This document shows, in pieces, positions 24,777 to 38,700 of a DNA stretch of 64,000 bases; position 1 is the first letter of the stretch; each line of letters starts with the position of its first letter. A model generated the notes under the pieces. The model was given only the letters and a program-made list of their open reading frames with translations. It did no database searches and had not been told where the DNA came from. Origin of the DNA: Hedera helix. Taxonomy: Eukaryota > Streptophyta > Magnoliopsida > Apiales > Araliaceae. Both the position numbers and the translations under genes were made by a program. The DNA is taken from positions 6,839,764 to 6,903,763 of the forward strand of contig OX359283.1 of the NCBI GenBank assembly GCA_947179155.2, read 5' to 3'.

Positions 24777-26530
24777 GCAATTATTTCAATAAAACAGAAT
24801 ACTAAAAACAGTTTTCTAGATTCACAATTAACAAAACAAACAGATCAACATAGCTCACCAGAGGCAGTGAGACAGCAGAAACAGCAAACCAAATCAGTAA
24901 ATCAGCAAACCGAATCGAAGATTCAGGTAGCTAAATTAGAAGAAGAAAATATGGAATCTTCATTCTCAAATCCTATTCAAGATCAAGAACAGCCACACAA
25001 TATCCATATGCATAAAATAACAAGACACATCAAAAACCATCCTCTAGAAAATATAATTGGTGACATAAATCAAGGAATTACCACAAGAAGAGGTGTACAC
25101 AATTTGTGTACTTTCACTGTATTGCTATCATAAATAGAACCAATGAATGTAAAGGAAACGCTATTTGATGAAAATTGGCTTTTGGCGATGCAAGAGGAAC
25201 TTCAACAATTTTAAAGATGTCAAGTATGGGAGTTAGTTCCTCCTCCAAAAGAAGTTTCAATCATTGGAACCAAATGGGTATTCAAGAACAAGCATGATAA
25301 ACATGGAAATATCACTCGTAATAAAGCAAGACTTGTGGCTCAAGGACATAATCAACAAGAAGGGATAGACTATGAAAAAACATTTGCCCAGTGGCAAGAT
25401 TGAAGTATATTTGAATCTTACTTGCTTTCGCTTGCAACAAAATAATTCAAGTTACATCAAATAGACATAAAGAGCACATTTTTAAATGGGTACATAAATG
25501 AGGAAGTTTATGTAAAATAGCCTCCTGGATTTGAACATGAAAAGTATCCTCATCATGTATATAAACTCAAAAAGGCATTCTACGGACTCAAGCAAACACC
25601 AAGGGCATGGTATGAAAGATTGAGCAAGTATTTATTATCCAAAGTGTTTACAAGAAATCCATTCTACATTATTTATTAAGCATGAAAGTAAAAATATTAT
25701 CATTGCTCAAATATATGTAGACGATATTATTTTTGGTGCCACTAATACTTTGTGAGTGGTTCGCTAAGTGTATGCACAAGGAATTTGACATGAATTTAAT
25801 GGGAGAGCTTAATTACTTTTTGGGATTCCAAATCAAGCAAACTAAAGATGGCATATGTATTCATCAAATCAAATACATAAGGGAGATACTAAAAAGGTTT
25901 GGACTTGACAAGTTAAATTCAAAGGCAACACCAATGAATACCACAATCAAGCTTACTGTAGATGATAAAGGTATCAATGTAGAAGTTACAAAGTATCGAG
26001 GTATGATTGGAAGTTTACTATACCTAACTGCCTCACAACCTAATATTATGTATAGTGCCTATCTTTGTGCATGATTTCAAGCAAAACCAAAAGAATCAAA
26101 CCTAAATGCTGTTAAGAGAATATTTAAATATTTGTGTGGTACTATCATTGTTGGTTTATATTAATATTATCCAATTTGTGAGGATTTTGATCTAATAAGT
26201 TACTCAAATGCAGACTATGCAGGTTGTCAAACTGATAGAAAAAGTACAAGAGGTGCGTGTACGTTTTTAGGACAAAGTCTGGTTTCTTGGCATAGCAAAA
26301 AGTAGACCTCTATTGCATTATCAACAACAGAAGGTGAATATCTAGAAGCAAGAAGTTGTTGCTCCAAAATTCTTTAGATGCGTCAAACTCTAATTGATTT
26401 TGATGTGATTTATGATATTGTACCTATTTTATGTGATAACACAAGCACTATTGACATATCTAAAAATCCTTTCTTGCACTCACGTACAAAACATAATGAA
26501 GTTAAACATCACTTTTTGAGAGATAATGTG
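24777..26530 (+). pseudogene. pol: Copia reverse transcriptase and first part of RNase H
   Basis: The linker and RT start in frame 3 (ENIIGDINQGITTRR), then the RVT_2 core GTKWVFKNKHDKHGN, KARLVAQGHNQQEGIDYEKT, FLNGYINEEVYVK and KAFYGLKQTPRAWYERL. The catalytic YVDDIIFGA at 25714 is in frame 1, and KEFDMNLMGELNYFLGFQ at 25733-26074 in frame 2, so there are several frameshifts plus stops. RNase H follows with the acidic residues in YSNADYAG, STTEGEY and LCDNTSTI. It ends after RDNV at the ATGTG duplicated by the family A solo LTR. Confidence 0.9.
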
Positions 26531-29500
26531 TGTAATATCCCGGATATTTAAATAAATTAGAAATAAAATATTTAATATTTAATAAAGATTGGAGTTTGAT
26601 AACCTAGTAGTGATAGATAAATAGAGGTCCAAATTAAATTTAACGGACTAACTTAGATATGGTGATATCAAATTTTTTGATAAGTTAGCAAGTAAAGTGA
26701 TAATTCAATAAACTTGACTAACAGCAAGTCTAATTAAATTAAGAGAATTAATTAGTGGAGTTATGTAATTATGCGACGTGGTTGCGTGTAAATTATATAT
26801 GTATTTATATGAATATATATATGCGTGCATATTTAGTAACATAATTTAATGGTTAATTAAATTGTGATAAATAGATAGATTAATATTAAATTAATCCGAA
26901 TTGAATTAAAAGGTTTATTGTGGAATTAATTTATTTATTAATCAACAATTATGCAAATTATTGATAAATTATTTGTGAGGAATAATTATGTAAATTATAT
27001 AATTATAAATTATATAAAGTAGTTGAATTAATTAAGGGAGATTAGTAATTGTATATATGTACAACATTTAATTTCATATATATGTACATATATATAAAGG
27101 GATTAAATTAATTGAGAAATTTTAAATAGTAATTGAATATATTAAATGAATATATTCTATAATTAAATAAATCATTGTAAATGATTAATGGGAGTGAGAA
27201 ATTTAATTATACAATTATTTGTGTAATATTAATTAAATAATTTAATAAATTATTTAAATAAGAAATTGAGTAAATATATTATTATTTTAATGTATTTTCG
27301 GGTAAATGGAATTATTTCCATAATTGATGAGAAATGAATTATTTAATATAAATGTATTAAATAATTTAATTTATGGCCTAAATAATATATATTAAATTAT
27401 ATATTGTATTTAGTTTAATTTCATAATTTATTGTGAAATTATTTTTAATGTAAAGTAATGTGTATAAATACTATATATAGATTATATATATTATTATTAG
27501 CGAACACACTCTAAAGTTTTAATATCAAAATAATTGATAAGTTGCCATTAATTAAATATTCAATTAAATTGAATATAATGCGTGAATTAAATTTTATAAA
27601 TTAATTAATATGATAATTAATTAATGTAAATAATGTAAAATATTATTAATAATATTATTAGTCCATTTAGTAATTTAATATTAATGGGTTAGAGTCTTTA
27701 ATTAATTAATCAATTCAATTATTATTTAATTATGGATTGGATAATTAATGTGTAACAAAATTAATAATTAATCATTTGGGTTATAATTAAATAGCCCAAT
27801 GATAAATTAAATGGACTTGACAAACTAGTAGCCCAAATAATTTAATTGGAGCCCAATTGGTATTTTAAATAAATTTCAATGCTTGACCCACTTGAAAAAT
27901 ACTTTATAAAACTATTAATTCTTAAAAAGTGAAAAGTGACATTCATTTTGGGACACCAACAAGCTTGTTGCCGGCAAAAAAAGTAAGAGAAAAAGAGTGA
28001 AATGTTTTGTATTTATTTTATTTTTCATTTAATTAAAGTAAGGTTGCTTGTATGGTTTTTATTTTATTTTATGGACCATACATCTTTTCACCCACTTAGT
28101 CCTTGGCTTAAATCTCTTGCACAAGTCTCCAACTACTCTCATGATGGTAATTTTAATAGATATATATTTTATATCTATCCAAATTGTAAGTATACTTACA
28201 ATTTAGGAGTTTTGTTATTCATTTTTTATCTTTCATCTTCTAAGTCTTGAGAGCAAAATATTGAGAGGATAAATATTTGAGAGAGATTTTGGGTGGAACT
28301 TCAAGGAAGAAGAAGAAATCATAAGTTAGTTCATGTCATTCACAACCTATTTTGGAAGAAAAATGAAAATAGTCATTAAATCAATGTAATAGTTATTCTA
28401 AATCTAATTTTTGTTTTTAAATTAAATAAATTATCATGTTAATATAAACATGTTAATATAATTAATAATGTGTGGTAGTAATATTTGTGTCATGCTTGAG
28501 TTTAATATACTTGGTTTGTGTTTTGGTATAATTTATATGCTAAAAACATGTGTTCGGTGGTGTTAAATCAAGTCTCAAAATAATGTCCAAAAATAATTTT
28601 TATAAAATTTAGATTTAATGTTATAATATTATAGAACATTAAATCATGAGAAAAACAAAGTTTGAATCACTCAAAATGGAGTTATACACAAAAAGTTATG
28701 ATTTGTGGTAGTTTATGTGGTGTAAAAATTTTTATAAAAATTTTTTAATATTAAAACATGAAAAATTAAATTTTCATGTTATAAATTGATATTAAGTGAT
28801 TGGTAATTTTTTTGGATTTTTATTGAGGAGTTAAAGTTTATTTAAAGGTATAATTTTATTAAAATGAGTATGGCCGGAACACTGTAGACAATCTGCTGTA
28901 ACGACCCCAAATCCGGGTTCCTTTAACCCTACACTTGGTACGTCACGATACATCATCTTCATACACGTTCTATAACTAATGCGGAATATATAAACATAAA
29001 TTGTTTATTCTACAATATTTTTTAAGGTTTCTAACCTTAACTTCCATATATACCTTTAGATTCATAAAAAGGTTTACAAAATTACTTACATCATATAACA
29101 ATTTAGTTATAATGCATAACACTATAATCTTGTCTGTTGCTTCTGTCTCCGTCTCTCCTTGGACATTCGTATTATTCTGAAATTTGTTATCATGATATAG
29201 CAAGAGTGAGCAACGACTTTGCTCAGCAAGTTTAAATACAATAACGATATATCATGATTGAAGGAAAGAACAAGCTTTCAGATTTTCAGCAATATAATAA
29301 TTGTGAAAGAGTACGAATCATAATTTCAATAATTGAATGATTGAATCAATTAATGTTGAGTGTCAATAATGAGTAATGACCATGAACAAATTTAACTGAA
29401 CCTTATGGTAATGAAGGTGATCAGCCTTTCATACCTGATGAACACATGCAACAAGCACTATGTGCGAATCAACAATTTAAAGAGGTGGAATAATTATACA

Positions 29501-29939
29501 GAATTAAACCATAGCATGCTTGAAACATAATAACTTGAGTTTGAGTTAGGAACTTGAACAATAAAATAATATATCCTGCTCGAATATAAATTGAGTAGGG
29601 TTTAGGAAACTTGCCTGTTTGCTCAGCTGCAATTAATGTCTAGCTTTAACTAACTGGCTTTGAAAGACCTAACATTAGTAAAGTTGGTCTAATAATTAGT
29701 ATAGCGTATTTGTACAACTATACGCTCATTAAGAAACTTATCTACCACAAATAAGTACTAACACATAATTTACATCAGTCAAAACAATATTATTAACCTT
29801 ATAGACCCTCAATCAAATTAGGTTAATAATTTAATAAATTAGAAAATATTTTTCTTAAGTGTTGCACACTTATTAAACTATTAAACAATTTATTATAATT
29901 GTTTAAACAAAAGAGTTAAAAGACATTTTCTTTATTTCA

Positions 29940-30660
29940 TTAAATCTAATTTCATTTAATTACTATTTATCATTAATTAAATAGTAAGTAATTAACTACC
30001 TTTAGTTATTATTTAATAATAAATAATAACTTACAAGATTTATTTATTATTTAAAATTAATCAAATAATAAATAATTATATTATATTAAAAATAATCAAA
30101 TATCTTTAGTTATTATTTAATAATAAATAATAGCTAATTAACTAGATTCATTTATTATTTAAAGTTAATTAAATAATAAATAATAAAATTATATAGTAAA
30201 TACTCAAATATCATTAGTTATTATTTAATAATAAATAATAACTAACTGAATTTATTTATTATTTAAAGTTAATCAAATAATAAATAATTAAATAATCAAT
30301 CTTAGTTGTCTTTAATTATTATTTAATAGTAATTAAATAATAATTAATTAATTTAGCATCCTTGTTTATTATTTAATATTAATTAAATAATAATTAGTTT
30401 AATCATAAATTCAGAAGATATAATATTAACTAGATTAATATTTACAACATTTAAATATTAATCCTAAATACTTATTATATTTAAAAAAATATAATATTAA
30501 ACTAACTAGATTAATATTTACAACATTTAAATATTAATCCTAAATACTTATTATATTTGAAAAAAATATAATATTAAACTAACTAGATTAATATTTACAA
30601 CATTTAAATATTAATCCTAAATACTTATTATATTTGAAAAATATAATATTCAATACCTAA
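29940..30660 (-). repeat. AT palindrome array and 77-bp tandem repeat in family A LTR
   Basis: From 29940 to 30420 there are repeated inverted blocks of TTATTTAATAATAAATAA type. From 30430, three copies of a unit beginning CTAGATTAATATTTACAAC at 30430, 30506 and 30583 (period 76-77). The same array lies at about 36740-37480 and, inverted, at 40565-41280. Confidence 0.85.
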
Positions 30661-30846
30661 ATATCATTTTTGTATTATTAATATTTTTGTTATAATTTTA
30701 AATTAATTTTTAAACATTTAAATTAATTTAAATTATCCAGAATGGCAAAATCGTAAATAAACTGAAAAACCGGACCGATGGCAATTTCGTAATTAATCAT
30801 AAAACAGAACGGAGGGGCAAAATAGTAATTTCAGCCGGAAATTTAC

Positions 30847-31017
30847 GCCCGCGCATTGCGCGGTTAAAGAAATTACAGGTCCCAAAACGGTGCCGTTTTA
30901 ATGTCACCTTAACTGTCTTCCGCGCATAACGCGCGGATGAAATTTTTATTCGCTCAAAACGCTGCCGTATTGTCCCACTGTCTGGCGAGTAACAGTAACT
31001 CGCGCATTGCGCGGCAG
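30847..31017 (-). repeat. CG-rich palindrome cluster in family A LTR
   Basis: Contains CCGCGCATTGCGCGG, AAAACGGTGCCGTTTT, CCGCGCATAACGCGCGG, AAAACGCTGCCGTATT and CGCGCATTGCGCGG in alternation. Copies at 37665-37834 and 40232-40421. Confidence 0.85.
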
Positions 31018-33387
31018 GTGGTTTTTTCCTTCTTCCAAGCAGATTGTGAACAGTAACTTTAATACACCACTTTAATAAAAATTATACATTCAAGTAAACT
31101 TTAAAAATCCAAAAAAAATTGCCAATCACTTAATATCAATTTATAACATGAAAATTTAATTTTTCATGATTTAATATTAAAAATTTTAATAAAAAATTTT
31201 ACATCACATAAACTACCACAAATCATAACTTTTTGTGTATAACTCCATTTTGAGTGATTCAAATTTTGTTTTTCTCATGATTTAATGTTCTATAATATTA
31301 TAACATTAAATCTAAATTTTATAAAAATTAATTTCTTGTCATTACTTTGAGACTTGATTTAACACCACCAAACACATGTTTTTAGCATATAAATTATACC
31401 AAAACACAAACCAAGTATATTAATTCAAGCATGACATAAATATTACTACTACACATTATTAACTATATTAATATGTTTATACTCACATGTTAGTTTATTT
31501 AATTAAAAAAAACAAACTACATTTAAAATAATCATTACCTCATTTTAATGGCTATCTTCATTTTTCTCCCAAAATAGGTGGTGCAACTTGAAGATATGCA
31601 CCAAGATCTCCTTCTCTACCTTCTCCATGCTCTCTCTCAAAAATTCTTACTCTCCCAAACTATTTCTCTCAAACTCTCTCTTTTGGAACTTAGAAAATAA
31701 ATGAAGTATAATGTCTACCATTTCAAGTATACATGCAAAATTCTTAGATACAAAATTATATCTATAAATCATAATGCTCCTCACTTGGATACTTGCACAA
31801 GAAAGATAGCCCATGACTTAGTTGGTGGAAGAGGCATGGTCCATGTACAAAAAAAAATCAATACAAGCAACCATTATTTAATTAAATAAAAAAATAAAAG
31901 AAAACAAAAATCAATTCAATAGCTTTTATTCCTTCCTTGCCGGCAACATGATAGCTTTTGTCCCAAAAAGAATGTCACATATGCTTACTTTTAATAATTA
32001 ATAGTTTAATTAAGTATTTTTCAAGTGGGTCAATCATTGGGCTTTAATTTAAAATACCAATTGGGCTTCTATTAAATTGTTTGGGCTACTAAATTGTCAA
32101 ATTTTATTATTCTCCACTTGGGCTACTAATTAACCCATGTTGGGCTAATTTAATAATTTACACATTAATTATTCAATCCATGATTAAATAAATAATTAGA
32201 TTGAATAAATAATAAAATACTCTAACCCATTAGTATTAAATTACTAAATGGACTAATAAATATTATTATTAATATTTTACATTATTTACATTAATTAATT
32301 ATCATATTAATTAATATATAAAATTTAATTCACTCATTATATTAAATTTAATTGAATATTTAATTAATGACAACTTATCAATTATTTTTGATATTAAAAC
32401 TTTAGAGTTTGTTCACTAATAATAATATATATAATTTATATATATTATTTATACACATTACCTTACCTCAAAAATAATTTCACAATAAATTATGAAATTA
32501 AAATAAATACAATATATAATTTAATATATATTATTTAAGCCATAAATTAAATTATTTAATACATTTACATTAAATAATTCATTTCTCATCAATTATGGAA
32601 ACAATTCCATTTACCCAAAAATACATTAAAATAATAATATATTTACTCAATTTCTTATTTAAATAATTTATTAAATCATTTAATTAATATTACACAAATA
32701 ATTGTATAATTAAATTTCTCACTCTCATAAATCATTTACAATGATTTATTTAATTATAGAATATATTCATTTAATATATTCAATTACTATTTAAAATTTC
32801 TCAATTAATTTAAACCCTTTATATATATGTACATATATATGAAATTAAAGGTTGTACATATATACAATTACTAATCTCCCTTAATTAATTCAACTACTTT
32901 ATATAATTTATAATTATATAATTTACATAATTATTCCTTACAAATAATTTATCAACAATTTGCATAATTGTTGATTAATGAATAAATTAATTCCACAATA
33001 AACCTTTTTAATTCAAGTTCGGATTAATTTAATATTAATCTATCTATTTATCACAATTTAATTAACCATTAAATTATGTTACTAAATGTGCACGCATATA
33101 TATATTCATATAAATACATATTTAATTTACACGCAACCACGTCGCATAATTACATAACTCCACTAATTAATTCTCTTAATTTAATTAGACTTGTTCTTAG
33201 TCAAGTTTATTGAATTATCACTTTACTTGCTAACTTATCAAAAATTTTGATATCACCATATCTAAGTTAGTCCGTTAAATTTAATTTGGACCTCTATTTA
33301 TCTATCACTACTAGGTTATCAAACTCCAACCTTCATTAAATATTAAATATTTTATTTCTAATTCATTTAAATATCCGGGATATTACA

Positions 33388-33402
33388 TTCACCCCTTCTT
33401 CT
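33388..33402 (-). other. Polypurine tract of the LARD-like element
   Basis: On the minus strand AGAAGAAGGGGTGAA directly before the 3' LTR; it would prime plus-strand DNA synthesis. Confidence 0.85.
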
Positions 33403-34910
33403 AAAAATTTCGTCCCCGAAATTATCTCATACACATTTCTACCAATTTTCATCTCTGAGTATAACTCTTTACTCATCAAATTCTATGACCACCCTTTTCT
33501 AGGAAGTTCATACTTCTAAACTCATAATTCCAGAACAATGGAATATCTTGCAGAAGAATAAATTGAAAATCAATATCTTACAGAAGAATAAATTGAAAAT
33601 CAAAATATTCATTAAAACTTTCATAATATGCTGAGGGGTCATCAAGACTGTGAACATGGAATTAACTGAATTCTGAATAAATAGTATTTATCCCTGTAAA
33701 TACTTATAAACAGAGTGTTTATCAATCACAAAGACTGAAAACATTCCATAGGTGTACGCTAGGTGATCAGCCTATCGTACTTCTGCGTTGTGCACAACGA
33801 CTTCTCACGGGGTCGAACTCTTTGGATTTACCAACCCATATCAGTATGCCACCACTGTTGGGCGCCCCCTCGCGGGTTCTTTATTCATGGCTCTGACATA
33901 TCCCCCATTACGGGGTTGTTCACCTCAGACTTACTACAAAATTCCGCTCCAGCATAAGTTGGATTGGAAAATAAAACTCGAGTCATTTCTGACCAAAAAG
34001 TGTCCAGTCAAAATAAATGACATAGACTCACATCATTGAACTGTTCGTATATTACGATTCAAAAATCATTTCAGATTAGTTAAAGTACTAAAATTCATTT
34101 ATAAGACTTCATGATACCGCACCGTTGCAACAGTGCGTTGAGGATTCCGTCTTTTCATCTCTGCACCATGGCTTTAATGGCGTGTGATGATTTTATAAAT
34201 ACATTTTGATATTTTCAAATCAATTTGTCTAGCCGAAACAATTAGCATAGACTCTTTTTAAATGTTTCAAAATACTGAAAATTATTTTATGACTTTGTCA
34301 TATTACATCATACCATAGTGAGCTTAAAAATACATCCAACACTAGGTTATTTTGCATTGATGACTCCGTCGTTTATCATATCATCACAAGTAACGATGGA
34401 CTTCTCCACACCTCGTGTTACTGTGACTTAATAATAAAACAAGAAAATTCATTTGTCTTTTCAAAAGCACAACAGTGCGAATTTAGCACGATTTTAAGAA
34501 TTTCAAAGTCTAGCATAGCTAGAAGATTTGGAATATCCTAAAACCTCAAAATACCTCAAATTTTTCCTCCACATTCTTTTCCAGCTTAATAACTATATCT
34601 AGTATAGCCTTAACCTGACTACTTAACTCTATCCATACTCACTGTTCATTAAACTTACCACGTATTTGGGCTCAGGAACTTACCATAATCATATGGTTTG
34701 AGGAGCTTGTCCTAGTCAGGCCAAAGTCACCCATTCGCTGAGGGGCTCCACCACATGACTATGAGTCACGAACTTACCATGCGTGTCAGTTCTCAGAACA
34801 CGAACTTATCTTAACATCCTCTACCTATCCGTTATACACATAAGAAAAGAATCACCTTCTCAACATACATATAACGAATAGCGCGACACCAGGTTTCAAT
34901 CGATTAACCC

Positions 34911-35150
34911 TATAGAAAGTTAAGCGGTCGTCAAACCAAACACAACCTCCTGCCCATACAAGAAATTGGTCAACTCAGCCACTAATCAATATAGGAAGTT
35001 AAGCGGTCGTTAAACCAAGAACAAATCCCCTGCCCATACAAAGGACTGTTCAACTCAACCACTGTATCAATATAGAAAGCTAAGCGGTTATAAAACCAAG
35101 CACTAATTCCCCGCCCATACAAGGAATTGTACAACTCAGCCACTAATATG
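34911..35150 (-). repeat. Three 80-bp tandem repeats in the LARD leader
   Basis: Units begin TATAGAAAGTTAAGCGGTCG at 34911, with diverged copies at 34990 and 35071; each carries GCCCATACAA..CAACTCA..CCACT. Period 79-81. Confidence 0.9.
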
Positions 35151-35706
35151 AGTCCTCGATTAAAAACCTACAAACCTCTAACTTCTCTTAACTTGATATG
35201 AATTTTGTCAATTCATACCTTATCACACTCAACACTTCAAGAGTCCACTTATTACTATTTCACAGTATCTTCATTGTTATAGCACCATGCTATCAACACA
35301 ACCTCTTAATCATTTAACAGACCATTTGTCATTCCATGATCTTACTATGATCATCGTGATCTTATAACACAATTGATTTTACTGTACTATTTCTCCTTTA
35401 TTCTAGGATAGTTTATTTCTATCATCTTATCATTCACCTCTGGTCATTTTACTGTACGATCCTTCTTTTTTTAAATTCTTGAATCAAGTGTTCCCTGATT
35501 CTTATTCCATTTATTTGGATTACACTCATTGAAGATCCTTCTTTGAATCTTTTCATATATCTATGTATCTATATAGATTTATTTCCTCCTTTATGAACTG
35601 TATATGTTCATTTCTAAACTCTATCTGAGTTTATCCTTTCACTGTCTTCATTATCTTTCCATGATTATAGCCTAAGGTACTGCAACCTAAGAACTATAAC
35701 CTATCA

Positions 35707-35718
35707 GCTCTGATACCA
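35707..35718 (-). other. Primer binding site of the LARD-like element
   Basis: GCTCTGATACCA, the reverse complement of TGGTATCAGAGC, three bases from the 5' LTR start at 35721/35722. Confidence 0.93.
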
Positions 35719-35721
35719 ACT

Positions 35722-38700
35722 TGTAACGACCCCAAATCCGGGTTCCTTTAACCCTAGACTTGGTACGTCACGATACATCATCTTCATACACGTTCTATAA
35801 CTAATGCAGAATATATAAACATAAATTGTTTATTCTACAACATTTCCCAAGGTTTCTAACCTTAACTTCCATATATACCTTTAGATTCATAAAAAGGTTT
35901 ACAAAATTACTTACATCATATAACAATTTAGTTATAATGCATAACACTATAATCTTGTCTGTTGCTTCTGTCTCCGTCTCTCCTTGGACATTCGTATTAT
36001 TCTGAAATTTGTTATCATGATATAGCAAGAGTGAGCAACGACTTTGCTCAGCAAGTTTAAATACAATAACGATATATCATGATTGAAGGAAAGAACAAGC
36101 TTTCAGATTTTCAGCAATATAATAATTGTGAAAGAGTACGAATCATAATGTCAATAATTGAATGATTGAATCAATTAATGTTGAGCGTCAATAATGACCA
36201 TGAACAAATTTAACTGAACCTTATGGTAATGAAGGTGATCAGCCTTTCATACCTGATGAACACATGCAACAAGCACTATGTGCGAATCAACAATTTAAAG
36301 AGGTGGAATAATTATACAGAATTAAACCATAGCATGCTTGAAACATAATAACTTGAGTTTGAGTTAGGAACTTGAACAATAAAATAATATATCCTGCTCG
36401 AATATAAATTGAGTAGGGTTTAGGAAACTTGCCTGTTTGCTCAGCTGCAATTAATGTCTAGCTTTAACTAACTGGCTTTGAAAGACCTAACATTAGTAAA
36501 GTTGGTCTAATAATTAGTACAGCGTATTTGTACAACTATACGCTCATTAAGAAACTTATCTACCACAAATAAGTACTAACACATAATTTACATCAGTCAA
36601 AACAATATTATTAACCTTATAGACCCTCAATCAAATTAGGTTAATAATTTAATAAATTAGAAAATATTTTTCTTAAGTGTTGCACCATTATTAAACTATT
36701 AAACAATTTATTATAATTGTTTAAACAAAAGAGTTAAAAGACATTTTCTTTATTTCATTAAATCTAATTTCATTTAATTACTATTTATCATTAATTAAAT
36801 AGTAAGTAATTAACTACCTTTAGTTATTATTTAATAATAAGTAATAACTTACAAGATTTATTTATTATTTAAAATTAATCAAATAATAAATAATTATATT
36901 ATATTAAAAATAATCAAATATCTTTAGTTATTATTTAATAATAAATAATAACTAATTAACTAGATTCATTTATTATTTAAAGTTAATTAAATAATAAATA
37001 ATAAAATTATATAGTAAATACTCAAATATCATTAGTTATTATTTAATAATAAATAATAACTAGCTGAATTTATTTATTATTTAAAGTTAATCAAATAATA
37101 AATAATTAAATAATCAATCTTAGTTGTCTTTAATTATTATTTAATAGTAATTAAATAATAATTAATTAATTTATCATCCTTGTTTATTATTTAATATTAA
37201 TTAAATAATAATTAGTTTAATCATAAATTCAGAAGATATAATATTAACTAGATTAATATTTACAACATTTAAATATTAATCCTAAATACTTATTATATTT
37301 AAAAAAATATAATATTAAACTAACTAGATTAAAATTTACAACATTTAAATATTAATCCTAAATACTTATTATATTTGAAAAAAATATAATATTAAACTAA
37401 CTAGATTAATATTTACAACATTTAAATATTAATCCTAAATACTTATTATATTTGAAAAATATAATATTCAATACCTAAATATCATTTTTGTATTATTAAT
37501 ATTTTTGTTATAATTTTAAATTAATTTTTAAACATTTAAATTAATTTAAATTATCCAGAATGGCAAAATCGTAAATAAACTGAAAAACCGAACCGATGGC
37601 AATTTCGTAATTAATCAGAAAACAGAACAGAGGGGCAAAATAGTAATTTCAGCTGGAAATTTACGCCCGCGCATTGCGCGGTTTAAGAAATTACAGGTCC
37701 TAAAACGGTGCCGTTTTAATGCCACCTTAACTGTCTTCCGCGCATAACGCGCGGATGAAATTTTTATTCGCTCAAAACGACGCCGTATTGTCCCACTGTC
37801 TGGCGAGTAATAGTAACTCGCGCATTGCGCGGCAGGTGGTTTTTTCCTTCTTCCAAGCAGATTGTGAACAGTAACTTTAATACACCACTTTAATAAAAAT
37901 TATACATTCAAGTAAGCTTTAAAAATCCAAAAAAAATTACCAATTACTTAATATCAATTTATAACATGAAAATTTAATTTTTCATGATTTAATATTAAAA
38001 AATTTTATAAAAAATTTTACATCACATAAACTACCACAAATCATAACTTTTTGTGTATAACTCCATTTTGAGTGATTCAAACTTTTTTTTTCTCATGATT
38101 TAATGTTCTATAATATTATAACATTAAATCTAAATTTTATAAAAATTAATTTCTTGTCATTACTTTGAGACTTGATTTAACACCACCAAACACATGTTTT
38201 TAGCATATAAATTATACCAAAACACAAACCAAGTATATTAATTCAAGCATGACATAAATATTACTACTACACATTATTAACTATATTAATATGTTTATAC
38301 TCACATGTTAGTTTATTTAATTAAAAAAAACAAACTACATTTAAAATAACCATTACCTCATTTTAATGGCTATCTTCATTTTTCTCCCAAAATAGGTGGT
38401 GCAACTTGAAGATATGCACCAAGATCTCCTTCTCTACCTTCTCCATGCTCTCTCTCAAAAATTCTTACTCTCCCAAACTATTTCTCTCAAACTCTCTCTT
38501 TTGGAACTTAGAAAATAAATGAAGTATAATGTCTACCATTTCAAGTATACATGCAAAATTCTTAGATACAAAATTATATCTATAAGTCATAATGCTCCTC
38601 ACTTGGATACTTGCACAAGAAAGATAGCCCATGACTTAGTTGGTGGAAGAGGCATGGTCCATGTACAAAAAAAAATCAATACAAGCAACCATTATTTAAT

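Larger units (their letters stand above)
28897..33387 (-). repeat. 3' LTR of the LARD-like element
   Basis: Begins TGTAACGACCCCAAATCC on the + strand and ends CCGGGATATTACA; equivalent in order to 35722-40205 with few differences. Confidence 0.95.
33388..35721 (-). other. Internal region of the LARD-like element
   Basis: The minus-strand 3' end has the Gypsy-type closing motif TTTCGGGGACGAAATTTTTA followed by the polypurine tract. Otherwise non-coding; two short + strand ORFs at 33763-34039 have no recognisable domain and run antisense to the element. A tandem repeat lies at 34911-35150. Confidence 0.85.

Noticed and set aside
28976..29203. 75-aa ORF repeated at 35801-36028
   Set aside because: The repetition is due to the two LTRs of the LARD-like element; no known domain.
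31701..31889. 62-aa ORF repeated at 38519-38707
   Set aside because: LTR duplication, not two genes.
33763..34039. Two overlapping ORFs in the LARD internal region as captured gene
   Set aside because: Antisense to the element, short, no recognisable motif; composition simply less AT-rich here.
34911..35150. CRISPR-like array
   Set aside because: Units are directly adjacent without spacers and this is plant nuclear DNA; ordinary tandem repeat.
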